A stretch of DNA of 64,000 bases, taken from the NCBI RefSeq assembly GCF_033344935.1, contig NZ_JAWPMM010000001.1, positions 62,001-126,000 of the forward strand, given 5' to 3'. The DNA comes from Reichenbachiella sp. Lineage in GTDB: Bacteria > Bacteroidota > Bacteroidia > Cytophagales > Cyclobacteriaceae. This document shows positions 26,519 to 35,681 of this stretch, one piece after another; the first letter of the stretch is position 1, and each line of letters begins with the position of its first letter. Below the pieces are notes generated by a model. That model saw only the letters and a list, made by a program, of their open reading frames with translations. It had not been told where the DNA came from and did not search any database. A program made the translations under genes and the position numbers.

Positions 26519-27007
26519 CTATTTTGCACCAATGCTCTCCCTCACCTCGTCAGGCACTACACAATCAGTCTTTCTTCTTGTATCCGCCAAATGGAAAATT
26601 TTCCACCCTTCCACAGTTTTTACCAACTGAAAAGCGTCCACGCCACAATGTAAAAATTGATTGTTCAGGTAAAAGGCATAGTCTACCCAAACCGCCGCCA
26701 ATGGGCCATCAATTTCTACTTTCTCGTTCCAAATGGGCTCATTCCAAACATCTTCTTTTGGCTGACCCACCGCATCTATGAATCGCTGAAGAGATCCTTT
26801 TCTTATCTGAGACTTGCCTTCCTTATCGGTAAACAAAGTAAAGGTTGCCGCATCAGCTGTAAAACATGCCTTGAGCAGCGTGCTGTCACTACTTTTCATG
26901 GCTTCAAATACACGCTCAACTACTTGCATGACTTGCTTTTCTTCTGATGACTGTGCTAATAAGCTCATAGACCATAAGGTCAGGGGGATGATTAATAGTT
27001 TTTTCAT
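26519..27007 (-). CDS. Secreted NTF2-like (SnoaL/DUF4440-type) protein
   Basis: The protein has 162 residues. A signal peptide MKKLLIIPLTLWSMSLLAQ precedes one NTF2-like domain: EKQVMQVVERVFEAMKSSDS.., AAVWVDYAFYLNNQFLHCGVDAF, then VKTVEGWKIFHLADTRRK. Such proteins form cone-shaped pockets; some are enzymes, many bind ligands. The specific role is unknown. It is a single gene, and the his operon terminator at 27119 lies upstream of it on the same strand. Confidence 0.75.
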   Translation of the reverse strand: MKKLLIIPLTLWSMSLLAQSSEEKQVMQVVERVFEAMKSSDSTLLKACFTADAATFTLFTDKEGKSQIRKGSLQRFIDAVGQPKEDVWNEPIWNEKVEIDGPLAAVWVDYAFYLNNQFLHCGVDAFQLVKTVEGWKIFHLADTRRKTDCVVPDEVRESIGAK

Positions 27008-27118
27008 GAGATTTTGACTTTACTCATAAATTTAACTGATCATACATTCGACTGCGATTCAAATTTGATTAGAGGGAGAAAAAAGAGCTACAAAGGTTCG
27101 ACCCTGTTTTGAACGGGC

Positions 27119-27157
27119 AAAAAAATTGCGGCATCCTCACGTTAGAAGATGCCGCAA
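27119..27157 (-). terminator. Terminator of the his operon
   Basis: On the minus strand a 10-bp stem TTGCGGCATC/GATGCCGCAA with a 12-nt loop is followed by a run of T. It is the first strong terminator after hisIE and the small frame at 27180. Confidence 0.85.
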
Positions 27158-27179
27158 CGCATTAGAGAAAAGTTTGTCT

Positions 27180-27296
27180 TTAAATTACCCTTCTGCCTAA
27201 ATGCTTTAAAACCAGCACACATTCAGGGTGCAGCGAGGGGTGATCTTTAAACTTGATATAAAATTCAATCTTTTCTCTGATTCCCACAATACCCAT
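27180..27296 (-). CDS. Possible 38-residue protein at the end of the his operon
   Basis: This is a short frame starting at ATG 27296, 19 bp after the hisIE stop and before the operon terminator. The predicted peptide (MGIVGIREKIEFYIKFKDH..) has normal amino-acid composition and ends in HLGRRVI. I recognise no family. Its position between the last his gene and the terminator makes translation possible, but nothing proves it. Confidence 0.35.
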   Translation of the reverse strand: MGIVGIREKIEFYIKFKDHPSLHPECVLVLKHLGRRVI

Positions 27297-27315
27297 TAAT
27301 GAGTATATTTTGATG

Positions 27316-27921
27316 TCAGTGTCTATCTTCTAAGACCTTCACTACATCCTCCAAGTCATACCCTTTTGCCCTAAGTAAAATCATATAGTGGTAAAGCAAA
27401 TCCGCAGACTCATTGAGGAATAGTTCTTCGCTGTTGTCTTTGGCTTCGATTACAACTTCTACGGCCTCTTCACCTACCTTTTGAGCCACTTTGTTGATGC
27501 CTTTTTTGAATAAAGACGACGTGTAAGACTCCTCGTCAGGATTGTCATGCCGATCTTTAATCACTGCCTCTAGCTTAGACAAAAATGCAAAGTTCGAACT
27601 GTTCGCCTCACCCCAGCAAGTATCCGTGCCCTTGTGACAAGTCGGGCCTACTGGCTTGGCTTGGATCAGCAAAGTATCATTATCGCAATCCACCTTCAGG
27701 TCTACCAACTCCAAGAAGTTGCCACTTTCTTCTCCTTTGGTCCAGAGCCTTTCTTTTGATCGGCTGTAAAAAGTCACATTACCGGTTTCTTGAGTTTTGG
27801 CTACCGCCTCTTCGTTCATATAGCCAAGCATCAAAACATTTTTTGTTTTGGCATCCTGAATGATGGCTGGCACCAAGCCGTTGGTTTTATTGTAGTCGAT
27901 TTTTGACAGTGGATTGTCCAT
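27316..27921 (-). CDS. hisIE: HisIE: phosphoribosyl-AMP cyclohydrolase / phosphoribosyl-ATP pyrophosphatase
   Basis: The protein has 201 residues from the ATG at 27921 (another in-frame ATG seven codons upstream lies at the edge of a repeat). The N-terminal HisI domain (about 1-110) has MLGYMNEEAVAKT and the zinc-binding GPTCHKGTDTCWGE. The C-terminal HisE domain has an ISLFKKGI-like SSLFKKGINKVAQKVGEEAVE followed by acidic helices. It catalyses the second and third steps of histidine synthesis in the cytoplasm. It is the last enzyme gene of the operon, separated from hisF by a palindromic repeat. Confidence 0.95.
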   Translation of the reverse strand: MDNPLSKIDYNKTNGLVPAIIQDAKTKNVLMLGYMNEEAVAKTQETGNVTFYSRSKERLWTKGEESGNFLELVDLKVDCDNDTLLIQAKPVGPTCHKGTDTCWGEANSSNFAFLSKLEAVIKDRHDNPDEESYTSSLFKKGINKVAQKVGEEAVEVVIEAKDNSEELFLNESADLLYHYMILLRAKGYDLEDVVKVLEDRH

Positions 27922-27941
27922 AGTTTCTTTCAATTTTGTCA

Positions 27942-28017
27942 CGTCATTGCGAGGAGGTACGACGAAGCAATCTCCTAAAAGTTTAAAAGATCGCTTCGCG
28001 CCGCTCGCGCTGACGGT
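27942..28017. repeat. Palindromic repeat between hisF and hisIE
   Basis: The left end CGTCATTGCGAGGAGGTACG and right end CTCGCGCTGACGG form an imperfect inverted pair. The core GACGAAGCAATCTCC is shared with the copy at 3819-3900. It lies within the operon and is expected to be transcribed as a hairpin. Confidence 0.8.
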
Positions 28018-28023
28018 TAATTA

Positions 28024-28779
28024 TTAAATTCTTATTGCGATTCCCTGATTTTTTAATTCTTTTTTCAATACAGGGATTTCAATTTCTTTAAAATGGAATA
28101 CACTGGCCGCTAAGGCAGCATCAGCTTTTCCTTTGGTAAATGCATCTGCAAAATCCTGAATATTCCCAGCACCACCGGAAGCAATCACTGGAATTTTCAC
28201 CAATTCAGAGATTTTAGCCAATGCATCGTTCGCAAATCCATTTTTAGAGCCGTCGTGATCCATCGAGGTGAATAGGATTTCCCCGGCCCCTCGAGATTCT
28301 GCTTCTTGCACCCAGTCGAACAAGTCGATTTCCGTTGGCACTTTGCCACCCACCAAATGCACTTTCCACTTGCCGTAGATCTGCTTGGCATCTACGGCCA
28401 GTACCACACATTGGCTCCCAAATTGTGCCGCCAGCTCATCCAACACCTTGGGTTCTTTCACGGCCCAGGAGTTGATCGAAATTTTATCCGCTCCTCTGTG
28501 CAGCAAGGTATACACGTCCTCTACGGATTTGATACCACCTCCTACGGTAAAAGGGATGTTGACCTTCTCCGCCACTTTTTCTACTAATTCCGCAGTGGTC
28601 TTTCGCCCGTCGCCCGTGGCAGTAATATCCAAAAACACCAGCTCGTCGGCACCCTGCTCAGAGTAGGCCGCAGCCAGTTCTACAGGGTCTCCTGCATCGC
28701 GTAGATTCACAAAATTGACGCCTTTTACTGTTCGGCCATTTTTGATGTCCAAACAAGGCACTATTCTTTTAGTCAACAT
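28024..28779 (-). CDS. hisF: HisF: imidazole glycerol phosphate synthase cyclase subunit
   Basis: The protein has 251 residues, the standard length. The TIM barrel shows the catalytic aspartates in [16 protein letters not shown] (N-terminus) and in the strand [14 protein letters not shown], with the phosphate-binding loops VGGGIKS and IASGGAGN. It converts PRFAR plus the ammonia delivered by HisH to IGP and AICAR. The start overlaps the hisA stop by 11 bp. Confidence 0.97.
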   Translation of the reverse strand: MLTKRIVPCLDIKNGRTVKGVNFVNLRDAGDPVELAAAYSEQGADELVFLDITATGDGRKTTAELVEKVAEKVNIPFTVGGGIKSVEDVYTLLHRGADKISINSWAVKEPKVLDELAAQFGSQCVVLAVDAKQIYGKWKVHLVGGKVPTEIDLFDWVQEAESRGAGEILFTSMDHDGSKNGFANDALAKISELVKIPVIASGGAGNIQDFADAFTKGKADAALAASVFHFKEIEIPVLKKELKNQGIAIRI

Positions 28780-29488
28780 ATTTCTGTAGTTGTTTCAATG
28801 AAATTTTGTCTTCATAGATCGCCTTGCCTATGATGATCCCATCCATTTTCAAAGCAGCAGCGGCTTCCACATCGGCGATGTCTTTCACGCCTCCACTGGC
28901 GATGATTTTCTGATCTGGAAAGTCATTCATCAAATCTTTGTACAAATCCACTGCTATGCCCTGAAGCATTCCGTCTTTGGCTATGTCTGTACAAACGATG
29001 TATCTGTTGCCCATGTCCTGATATTCCATAATCAGATCAAACAAATCTACCTCAGACTCTTCCTGCCATCCATTGATAGCTATTTTTCTATTCGTAGAGT
29101 CGGCGCTCAATATAATTTTGTCAGCACCAAATTTCTTCAACCATTCACCATAAATCTTACGATTTTCGATAGCCACACTACCCAGATTTACCTGTTTGGC
29201 TCCTGCATTAAAGGCAATGTTGATATCCTGATCCGTCCGGATGCCTCCTCCAAAATCAATCTTCAAACTCGTCTTAGAAGCGATCTGATCCAACACTTTA
29301 GCGTTTCGGATTTCTTTGGCCTTAGAGCCATCCAAATCCACCAAATGCAAATAGCGAATGCCTGCTCCTTCAAACATTTTGGCTACCTCCAAGGGGTTTT
29401 CGTTGTAGATCTTTTTCTGATCGTAGTCGCCCTTGGTCAGTCGTACACACTTTCCGTCTATGATATCTATTGCTGGTATTATTCTCAT
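28769..29488 (-). CDS. hisA: HisA: ProFAR isomerase
   Basis: The protein has 239 residues from the ATG at 29488, chosen because the conserved [17 protein letters not shown] begins there. An earlier ATG at 29521 would add residues lying inside the palindrome. This half-barrel-duplicated TIM barrel has the catalytic Asp in PAIDI and the second Asp in [13 protein letters not shown]. It opens the ribose ring of ProFAR. A 135-bp palindromic element separates it from hisH upstream. Confidence 0.96.
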   Translation of the reverse strand: MRIIPAIDIIDGKCVRLTKGDYDQKKIYNENPLEVAKMFEGAGIRYLHLVDLDGSKAKEIRNAKVLDQIASKTSLKIDFGGGIRTDQDINIAFNAGAKQVNLGSVAIENRKIYGEWLKKFGADKIILSADSTNRKIAINGWQEESEVDLFDLIMEYQDMGNRYIVCTDIAKDGMLQGIAVDLYKDLMNDFPDQKIIASGGVKDIADVEAAAALKMDGIIIGKAIYEDKISLKQLQKYVD

Positions 29489-29505
29489 TTTTTTCAGTTG
29501 ATGCC

Positions 29506-29640
29506 AATGAAAATGGCTCAAAAGTCTAGTAATTTGTCAGGCTGAGGTACTCGAAGCCTTGCTGCTATACGTAGGCAGACATTTCGAGCGCCTCAATGTG
29601 ACAGTCCTTGGAGACTTTTGACTTTTGAGCCATTTTCATT
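29506..29640. repeat. 135-bp nested palindrome between hisH and hisA
   Basis: Perfect 21-bp outer arms at 29506-29526 and 29620-29640 (AATGAAAATGGCTCAAAAGTC and complement) enclose a second inverted pair, TGTCAGGCTGAGG and CCTCAATGTGACA, with TACTCGAAG/TTTCGAGCG inside. It has no reading frame. The inner part resembles the other intergenic palindromes; the outer arms do not. Confidence 0.85.
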
Positions 29641-29647
29641 AACCAAA

Positions 29648-30235
29648 TTATAATTCAATAAAATTCTTCAAAATTCGCTGTCCAAATTCCCCGCTCTTTT
29701 CTGGATGAAACTGGCAACCATAAAAATTGTCCTTGTGCAACGCCGCACTAAAAGGCTCAGGATAATTCGCTCTCGCAATCGTCCACTCCGAATCTGGCAC
29801 GTAGTACGAATGTACAAAATACATGTACTCTTTTTCTTTCAAACCTTCCATCAATGGCGTCTTCAGCCCTTCTATTTCGTTCCATCCCATGTGTGGCACC
29901 TTTAGTCCCTTATCGGGAAATAATTTGACGGGCAAAGGGAAGAGTCCCAAGCCCTTGGTGTCATTTTCTTCGGAGTATTCGCACATCATCTGCATGCCCA
30001 GACAGATGCCTAAAAATGGCTGCTTCGCCTCTTTAATCACATCCACAAGACCGTATTTTTCGAGTGATCGCATGGAGCTACTCGCTTCTCCCTGCCCCGG
30101 AAAAATCAATTTGTCAGCTGAGGCAATCTCCTCTGCGTCATTGCTCAGGGTGGTATCCAAACCCAACCTTTCACACGCAAACTTTACCGACTTCACATTG
30201 CCGGCACCATAGTCGATAATGATTACCTTACTCAT
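29648..30235 (-). CDS. hisH: HisH: imidazole glycerol phosphate synthase glutaminase subunit
   Basis: The protein has 195 residues. It is a class I glutamine amidotransferase: nucleophile Cys in [11 protein letters not shown], His and Glu in [11 protein letters not shown], and the N-terminal [12 protein letters not shown] typical of HisH. It releases ammonia from glutamine and channels it to HisF. The start overlaps the hisB stop by 4 bp. Confidence 0.96.
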   Translation of the reverse strand: MSKVIIIDYGAGNVKSVKFACERLGLDTTLSNDAEEIASADKLIFPGQGEASSSMRSLEKYGLVDVIKEAKQPFLGICLGMQMMCEYSEENDTKGLGLFPLPVKLFPDKGLKVPHMGWNEIEGLKTPLMEGLKEKEYMYFVHSYYVPDSEWTIARANYPEPFSAALHKDNFYGCQFHPEKSGEFGQRILKNFIEL

Positions 30236-31365
30236 AGCATGCCTTTCGTAGATGGTAAAATCATTTTGTCCTTGTCTTGTTTCACAGACATTTTTATCGC
30301 TTTCGCGAATGCTTTGAATATGCCTTCAATCTTGTGGTGTTCGTTGTCTCCTTCTGCCTTGATATTCAAATTACACTTGGCCGCATCAGAAAAAGACTTG
30401 AAGAAGTGAAAGAACATTTCGGTGGGCATTTTACCGACCATTTCTCTCTTGAATTCTGCCTCCCATACAATCCAATTTCGTCCGCCAAAATCCAATGCTA
30501 CCTGACAAAGGCAATCGTCCATCGGCAAGCAAAACCCATAGCGCTCGATTCCTTTCTTATTGCCCAACGCTTCAGCAATCGCTTCACCCAAAGCGATACC
30601 TGTATCTTCAATCGTATGGTGTTCGTCCACTTCCAAATCACCTTTTACTATTACCTTCAAATCCAATAGGCCGTGCTTTGCGATCTGATCCAGCATGTGG
30701 TCGAAAAACTTGATGCCTGTATCGATATTGGCCTGGCCCGTACCATCTAGTTCTACTTCGATATCGATGTCCGTTTCTTTGGTGGTGCGCTTTACAGCTG
30801 CTTTTCTTGAGCCTCTGGCTACCAGTTCATAGATGTCTTGCCAGTCGGTGGTGGTAAGTACGATACAAGATTGCAGTTCTTCCACTTTCGTGGAAATTTC
30901 TTCTGCACCTAGCCCTTCTACATTGGCTATGAAAATGGCTTTAGCTCCCAGATTCTTCGCCAGCTCTACGTCCGTGATTCGATCACCTATCACAAAAGAA
31001 TTAGCCAAATCATAATCCCCATTCATGTATTCGGTAAGCATGCCGGTTCTTGGTTTTCGGGTCGGTGCATTATCGGCTGGGAAGCTTCGGTCGATTTTTA
31101 CTGCATCGAATACCACTCCCTCGTTTTCGAAGGCCTTCATGCACTTGTCGTGCGCCGGCCAGAAGGTGTCTTCAGGAAAAGAATCCGTTCCCAATCCGTC
31201 CTGATTAGTCACCATCACCAATTCATATCCAAGCTTAGCGATTTTAGACATCCAATGAAACACACCTGGATAAAACTCCAGTTTCTCCAGCGAATCCAGC
31301 TGATAATCTACCGGTGGCTCCAGCACCAACGTTCCATCACGATCTATAAATAATACTTTTTTCAT
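30232..31365 (-). CDS. hisB: HisB: bifunctional histidinol-phosphatase / IGP dehydratase
   Basis: The protein has 377 residues from the ATG at 31365, which places [14 protein letters not shown] at the N-terminus. The HAD-type phosphatase (about 1-165) has the DxDGT nucleophile motif. The IGP dehydratase (about 185-377) has metal-binding [11 protein letters not shown] and [13 protein letters not shown]. The fused form performs steps six and eight of the pathway. In-frame ATG codons further upstream fall at the repeat edge and are less likely. It is preceded by a palindromic repeat after hisC. Confidence 0.95.
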   Translation of the reverse strand: MKKVLFIDRDGTLVLEPPVDYQLDSLEKLEFYPGVFHWMSKIAKLGYELVMVTNQDGLGTDSFPEDTFWPAHDKCMKAFENEGVVFDAVKIDRSFPADNAPTRKPRTGMLTEYMNGDYDLANSFVIGDRITDVELAKNLGAKAIFIANVEGLGAEEISTKVEELQSCIVLTTTDWQDIYELVARGSRKAAVKRTTKETDIDIEVELDGTGQANIDTGIKFFDHMLDQIAKHGLLDLKVIVKGDLEVDEHHTIEDTGIALGEAIAEALGNKKGIERYGFCLPMDDCLCQVALDFGGRNWIVWEAEFKREMVGKMPTEMFFHFFKSFSDAAKCNLNIKAEGDNEHHKIEGIFKAFAKAIKMSVKQDKDKMILPSTKGML

Positions 31366-31377
31366 TTCTTTTTTTAC

Positions 31378-31454
31378 TGTCATCTCGACGAAAGGAGAGA
31401 TCTCATTAGTAATAACTGTTTACATTAAGATTTCTCCCGCTGGTCGAAATGACA
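31378..31454. repeat. Palindromic repeat between hisC and hisB, TGTCATTTCGA type
   Basis: TGTCATCTCGA at the left and TCGAAATGACA at the right enclose GAGAGATCTCATTAG and AAGATTTCTCCC arms. It is the same family as 1561-1638. It is the third palindromic repeat inside the his operon. Confidence 0.8.
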
Positions 31455-31461
31455 TTTAGAG

Positions 31462-32499
31462 TTAAGTTCTGTTATATTCTTTAATCCCCTCCAACAACCT
31501 CCGATTCTCCTCCGGCGTGCCAATCGTCAATCTCAGACAATTTTCACACAAATATTCTTTCGAGCGATTTCTTACTATGATCTGCCTTTCCATGAGAAAA
31601 TCATAAAGCCCTTTGGCATCTTCTACTCTTACCAAGATGAAATTGGCATCTGATGGAAAGCGTGTCAAGATACATGGCAACTCATCGAGTGCCTGCTCCA
31701 TCTTCAGCTTTTCATCCAATATGATTTTCAAATTGGATTTGAAACTTTCTTCTTCGTTTAATGCTTTCAGTGCAGCCTGCTGTGACAGTTCATTCACATT
31801 GTATGGCGGTTTAATTGCATTGAGCACCTGGATGATTTCTGTTGAGGCGAAGCACATCCCCACTCTCAACCCTGCCAGTCCCCAAGCCTTAGACAAGGTT
31901 TGGCAAACAATCAGATTGGGATATTTATCCAACTCAGATAACCATGAATCAGTTGCTGCAAAATCAATGTAAGCTTCATCAATGATTACCAATCCCTTTT
32001 GAAGGTCTAATATTTTTTTAATCTCTTCCTTGGCTAAAATATTGCCTGAAGGATTGTTGGGCGAGCAGATGAAAAACAACTTGGTCTGATCATCTGATGC
32101 GCCGATTATCGATTGCGCATTGAGCTGAAAGCCTTCGTCCAGATTCACTTTTCTCAGTGGCACATTGTTGATCTCTGAGAGTACCGGATACATGCCATAG
32201 CTCGGATTGTGAGAAACCACATTATCCACACCAGGCTCACAAAATGCACGATAGATCAAATCCAATACTTCATCGCTGCCATTACCGAGCAGGATGTTTT
32301 CAGCTGTCACACTCTTGATTTCGCTCAGTCGCTCTTTGACTTTCTTTTGATAAGGGTCTGGGTAGCGATTATAGCCATTTTCGAATGGGTTTTCATTGGC
32401 ATCGAGATACACCTCGGCCACATGATCAAACTCGTCTCTGGCCGAGCTATAGGGCGTCAGACTCAGAATGTTTTTCCGTATGAGTTTCGAAATATCCAT
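31462..32499 (-). CDS. hisC: HisC: histidinol-phosphate aminotransferase
   Basis: The protein has 345 residues, a fold-type I PLP enzyme. The Schiff-base lysine lies in TLSKAWGLAGLRVGM. Also seen are LDANENPFENGYNRYPDP at the N-terminus, GNGSDEVLDL and SPNNPSGN, all usual in HisC. It transaminates imidazole-acetol phosphate with glutamate. It starts 3 bp after the hisD stop. Confidence 0.96.
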   Translation of the reverse strand: MDISKLIRKNILSLTPYSSARDEFDHVAEVYLDANENPFENGYNRYPDPYQKKVKERLSEIKSVTAENILLGNGSDEVLDLIYRAFCEPGVDNVVSHNPSYGMYPVLSEINNVPLRKVNLDEGFQLNAQSIIGASDDQTKLFFICSPNNPSGNILAKEEIKKILDLQKGLVIIDEAYIDFAATDSWLSELDKYPNLIVCQTLSKAWGLAGLRVGMCFASTEIIQVLNAIKPPYNVNELSQQAALKALNEEESFKSNLKIILDEKLKMEQALDELPCILTRFPSDANFILVRVEDAKGLYDFLMERQIIVRNRSKEYLCENCLRLTIGTPEENRRLLEGIKEYNRT

Positions 32500-32502
32500 C
32501 GC

Positions 32503-33783
32503 TTACAGAGACAATAATCTTTTGGTGACTGCTAATTTGTGGGCTTTCAATTGCTCAGCCTCCGCCATAAATTCGATGGCTGGCCCGATACGACGAATGC
32601 CTTCTTCTGTGATTTTCTGAAAAGTGATTTTTTTACAAAAAGCGTCAATATTCACGCCACTGAAAGACTTTGCAAAGCCATTGGTAGGCAAGGTGTGATT
32701 GGTGCCAGAAGCATAGTCTCCCGCGCTCTCTGGCGTATAGTTTCCGATGAATACAGATCCAGCATTCATCAAGCCATTGAGATAAAAGCTTTCGTTTTCC
32801 ACACAAAGGATAAAATGCTCTGGCGCATATTCATTGATAAAATCAAGACACGCTTGGTCATCTTCCATCAAAATCAACTTGGAGTTTTCAATAGCCTTTC
32901 GAGCAATGTCCTTTCTTGGTAAAGAAGGCAATTGATTCAATAATTGCTCCTGAATTTTCGGAATGAGGCTGGCAGACTTGACCACACAAATCACCTGGCT
33001 ATCTGTGCCGTGCTCGGCCTGAGACAGTAGATCAGACACCACAAACTCAGCATTGGCCGTTTCATCGGCTAAAACCAAAAGCTCGGAAGGCCCGGCCGGC
33101 ATATCGATAGCCACGCCGAGTTGCGTCGCTCTTTGTTTGGCAGCGGTCACATATTGGTTGCCTGGCCCGAATATCTTGTTCACTTTCGGTATGCTTTCGG
33201 TACCGAAGGTCATTGAACCAATGGCCTGAATCCCTCCGACTTTAAACACTTGTGTCACTCCAGCATATTGCGCAGCAAAAAGAATGGCAGGATTGATCTG
33301 TCCATTTTTGTCTGGTGGTGTACATAGTACAATATCCTTGCAACCAGCAATTTGTGCCGGTATAGCCAACATCAGCACCGTAGAAAACAATGGCGCCGTG
33401 CCTCCTGGAATGTATATGCCCACACGCTCAATCGAGCGAACCTCTTGCCAGCATTTCACACCGGGAACGGTTTCAACTTCTACTACTTGAGGAGTTTGAG
33501 CTCTATGAAATTTCTCAATGTTCGCACCAGCCAAACGAATAGCTGCTTTCAAGTCATCTGAAATTCTATTTCCAGCACTTGCTAATTCCTCTGGTGTGGC
33601 CTTCAAAGTTTCTACTTCGGCCTTATCGAAAATTTTGGTGTAAGACAAAACTGCGCGATCACCTTCTTCTTGTATGGCTTGAAATACTTCATTCACCAGC
33701 TGCTGAAGATTTTGTTGCTTCAAGGCAGGACGTTTGGTCAACTTGTCCCAATCTTTTCGATCTGGATTTTTGGCTAAAATCAT
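32503..33783 (-). CDS. hisD: HisD: histidinol dehydrogenase
   Basis: The protein has 426 residues from the ATG at 33783, which overlaps the hisG stop by 4 bp (ATGA). A longer upstream frame inside hisG is rejected. Motifs include IYIPGGTAPLFSTVLM, the family signature around GPSELLVLADETAN, and zinc-site histidines near EHGTDSQ and NHTLPT. It oxidises histidinol to histidine in two NAD+ steps. Confidence 0.96.
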   Translation of the reverse strand: MILAKNPDRKDWDKLTKRPALKQQNLQQLVNEVFQAIQEEGDRAVLSYTKIFDKAEVETLKATPEELASAGNRISDDLKAAIRLAGANIEKFHRAQTPQVVEVETVPGVKCWQEVRSIERVGIYIPGGTAPLFSTVLMLAIPAQIAGCKDIVLCTPPDKNGQINPAILFAAQYAGVTQVFKVGGIQAIGSMTFGTESIPKVNKIFGPGNQYVTAAKQRATQLGVAIDMPAGPSELLVLADETANAEFVVSDLLSQAEHGTDSQVICVVKSASLIPKIQEQLLNQLPSLPRKDIARKAIENSKLILMEDDQACLDFINEYAPEHFILCVENESFYLNGLMNAGSVFIGNYTPESAGDYASGTNHTLPTNGFAKSFSGVNIDAFCKKITFQKITEEGIRRIGPAIEFMAEAEQLKAHKLAVTKRLLSL

Positions 33784-34637
33784 AATACCATTTTTTCTAT
33801 TGGAACAATCAATAGGCCTTCTGCACCAGCTGCTTTGAGCTGATCGATCACCTCCCAAAATTTACCTTCTTCGATTACAGAGTGCACCGAACTCCAGCCT
33901 TCTTCTGCCAAAGGCAATACCGTAGGACTTCTCATGCCAGGCAAGATACTCACTACATGTTCGAGTTTGTCATTTGGCACGTTCATCAATACATACTTAG
34001 ATTTCTTCCCTTTTTGTACGGCATCCAATCTAAAAAGTAGCGTGTCAAGCAATGCGTTTTGTTCGGCGTTCAGTTTTTTACTTTTTACCAGACAGGCTTC
34101 TGAAGTCAGAATAGTATCTGCTTCTTTCAAGCCATTCTTAAATAATGTACTCCCAGAGCTTACTAAATCGCAAATACCTTCCGCCAGTCCGATGTTTGGC
34201 GCAATTTCTACAGACCCTTTGATCAAGTGAATTTCGGCATTGACATTGTTTTCTTTCAGGTACTGAGTGAGTGTATTTGGGTAGGAGGTTGCTATTTTTT
34301 TACCTTCAAAAAACTGCACACCCTCATAGGCTACATCCTTTGGTACTGCGAGTGAAAGTTTGCATTTAGAGAACCCTAATTTTCTAACTACTTCTATATC
34401 ATTTTGGCTTTCCACCAACAAGTTTTCGCCCACGATGGCCAAATCGGCCACTCCATCTTCTACATACTGTGGAATATCACCATTTCTAAGATATAGCACC
34501 TCCAATGGGTAATTTGATGCACTAGCTTTCAGCTGATCCTTGCCATTGTCAATATGGATACCGCAGTTTTTGAGTAGACCGATAGAGTCTTCGTTTAACC
34601 TTCCTGATTTCTGAACTGCAATTTTAAGTTTACTCAT
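33780..34637 (-). CDS. hisG: HisG: ATP phosphoribosyltransferase (long form)
   Basis: The protein has 285 residues. It has the two periplasmic-binding-like lobes of the catalytic part (KIAVQKSGRLNEDS.., DLAIVGENLLVE, GICDLVSSGSTLFKNGL) plus a C-terminal domain of about 75 residues (YVLMNVPNDKLEHVVSILPGM.., GLLIVPIEKMVL). That last domain is the ACT-like histidine feedback site of long-form HisG, so no HisZ is needed. It is the first enzyme and first structural gene of the operon, 42 bp below the attenuator terminator. Confidence 0.97.
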   Translation of the reverse strand: MSKLKIAVQKSGRLNEDSIGLLKNCGIHIDNGKDQLKASASNYPLEVLYLRNGDIPQYVEDGVADLAIVGENLLVESQNDIEVVRKLGFSKCKLSLAVPKDVAYEGVQFFEGKKIATSYPNTLTQYLKENNVNAEIHLIKGSVEIAPNIGLAEGICDLVSSGSTLFKNGLKEADTILTSEACLVKSKKLNAEQNALLDTLLFRLDAVQKGKKSKYVLMNVPNDKLEHVVSILPGMRSPTVLPLAEEGWSSVHSVIEEGKFWEVIDQLKAAGAEGLLIVPIEKMVL

Positions 34638-34678
34638 TTTTTGTTTTGTTAGTGCCTGAGTAAACGAGAGATGGGCAT

Positions 34679-34712
34679 AAAAAAATCCCGTCCAAATTAC
34701 TCAGACGGGATT
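34679..34712 (-). terminator. Attenuator terminator in front of hisG
   Basis: On the minus strand AATCCCGTC and GACGGGATT form a perfect 9-bp stem around an 11-nt loop and end in seven T residues. It lies between the histidine-rich leader peptide and hisG, where a transcription attenuator is expected. Part of the loop, CTGAGTAA, can also pair with TTACTCAG just downstream; whether that pairing matters is unclear. I did not find an obvious antiterminator arm upstream. Confidence 0.85.
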
Positions 34713-34737
34713 CAATATTTTTGTAGATACAACTATA

Positions 34738-34791
34738 TCACCTCGCCTGTGCGATCATATGATGGAGATGATGTTGTGTCCTGATATTCAT
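34738..34791 (-). CDS. hisL: his leader peptide (17 residues, four histidines)
   Basis: This short frame with ATG at 34791 encodes MNIRTQHHLHHMIAQAR and stops 25 nt before the terminator stem. Four histidines in five codons is the mark of a his operon leader. Ribosome stalling at these codons under histidine shortage would favour read-through into hisG. The frame is too short for gene finders. The composition and position make the call strong, though the alternative RNA fold is not resolved. Confidence 0.88.
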   Translation of the reverse strand: MNIRTQHHLHHMIAQAR

Positions 34792-34936
34792 AATTTTCTT
34801 GTCTTGAGTTGCAAACATACTTAATGATTACAGGATATGAAAAGTTTAATGCCTGAAAATTTTAACCTGATGCCTAAAAGGTATCAAAGGTGTGATTAGA
34901 CATCATACGTGGTAATAAAAAAAACGGTGTATTACT

Positions 34937-35680
34937 CTAATAAAACATTTCAGATACTACGGCTAGCCCGGCTCCAAGTAAGCTGATAATCAGTTTTTTA
35001 GAATTCCAGTGATGTTCAGGACTAGATTCAATAAATATCGTAGTGGAGATGTGAAGGAAATTACCAGCCACAAAAGCAAACAGCATCACCATACCGTCTT
35101 CACTAAATAAACCCAGGGGTCCTATTCCGTGTCCTGCTACTACTCCCAATGGCGATGCCAATGCGAATATGAGCAACAAAACCAGCTGTGTCCTTCTATT
35201 TTCATAATGACAAGACAACACCGTCATCAAGGCCAATGCGGCAGGTATCTTATGTAAGACAACACCAGTCAACAAGGTACCCTGACTATGTCCATCATGT
35301 ATCACTCCTGGATGTGCCAAGATCGTACCTTCCAAAAAAGCATGAATACAAAGGGCTGTCATTAATGAAACACCAGACCAAGCCGAATGCTCATTACCAT
35401 GCTTGTGCACATGCATATGACCATGCTCCACTCCACTTGTGAAATATTCTAACACTTGCTGGAAGAAAAAGCCGGCCAATATGAATAGTCCAATATGAAA
35501 CTGGTTCTTGTGAGTTTCAAATAGCTCTGGAAGAATATGAACTACGGTAATTGAGAAAAGAAAAGATCCAGCAAAGACCAATACACTTTTGACCTGAGAC
35601 TCTCTGGTTTTAGACACTCTAAGTGCATATAGCCCTCCTAACAAGGCTGAAAAAAACAGGACAATAGAGTTGACAATCAT
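34937..35680 (-). CDS. ZIP-family metal transporter
   Basis: The protein has 247 residues with eight predicted membrane segments. Membrane metal-site residues appear in ALCIHAFLEGTIL and GVVLHKIPAALAL. A cytoplasmic histidine-rich loop, EHGHMHVHKHGNEHS, at about 85-100 is typical of ZIP proteins. It probably takes up Zn2+ or a related divalent ion across the inner membrane. It starts 1 bp after the methyltransferase stop, so the two genes are likely co-transcribed. Confidence 0.88.
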   Translation of the reverse strand: MIVNSIVLFFSALLGGLYALRVSKTRESQVKSVLVFAGSFLFSITVVHILPELFETHKNQFHIGLFILAGFFFQQVLEYFTSGVEHGHMHVHKHGNEHSAWSGVSLMTALCIHAFLEGTILAHPGVIHDGHSQGTLLTGVVLHKIPAALALMTVLSCHYENRRTQLVLLLIFALASPLGVVAGHGIGPLGLFSEDGMVMLFAFVAGNFLHISTTIFIESSPEHHWNSKKLIISLLGAGLAVVSEMFY

Positions 35681-35681
35681 A

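Noticed and set aside
30277-30669. 130-codon plus-strand frame opposite hisB
   Set aside because: It overlaps the conserved IGP dehydratase part of hisB and has no recognisable features.
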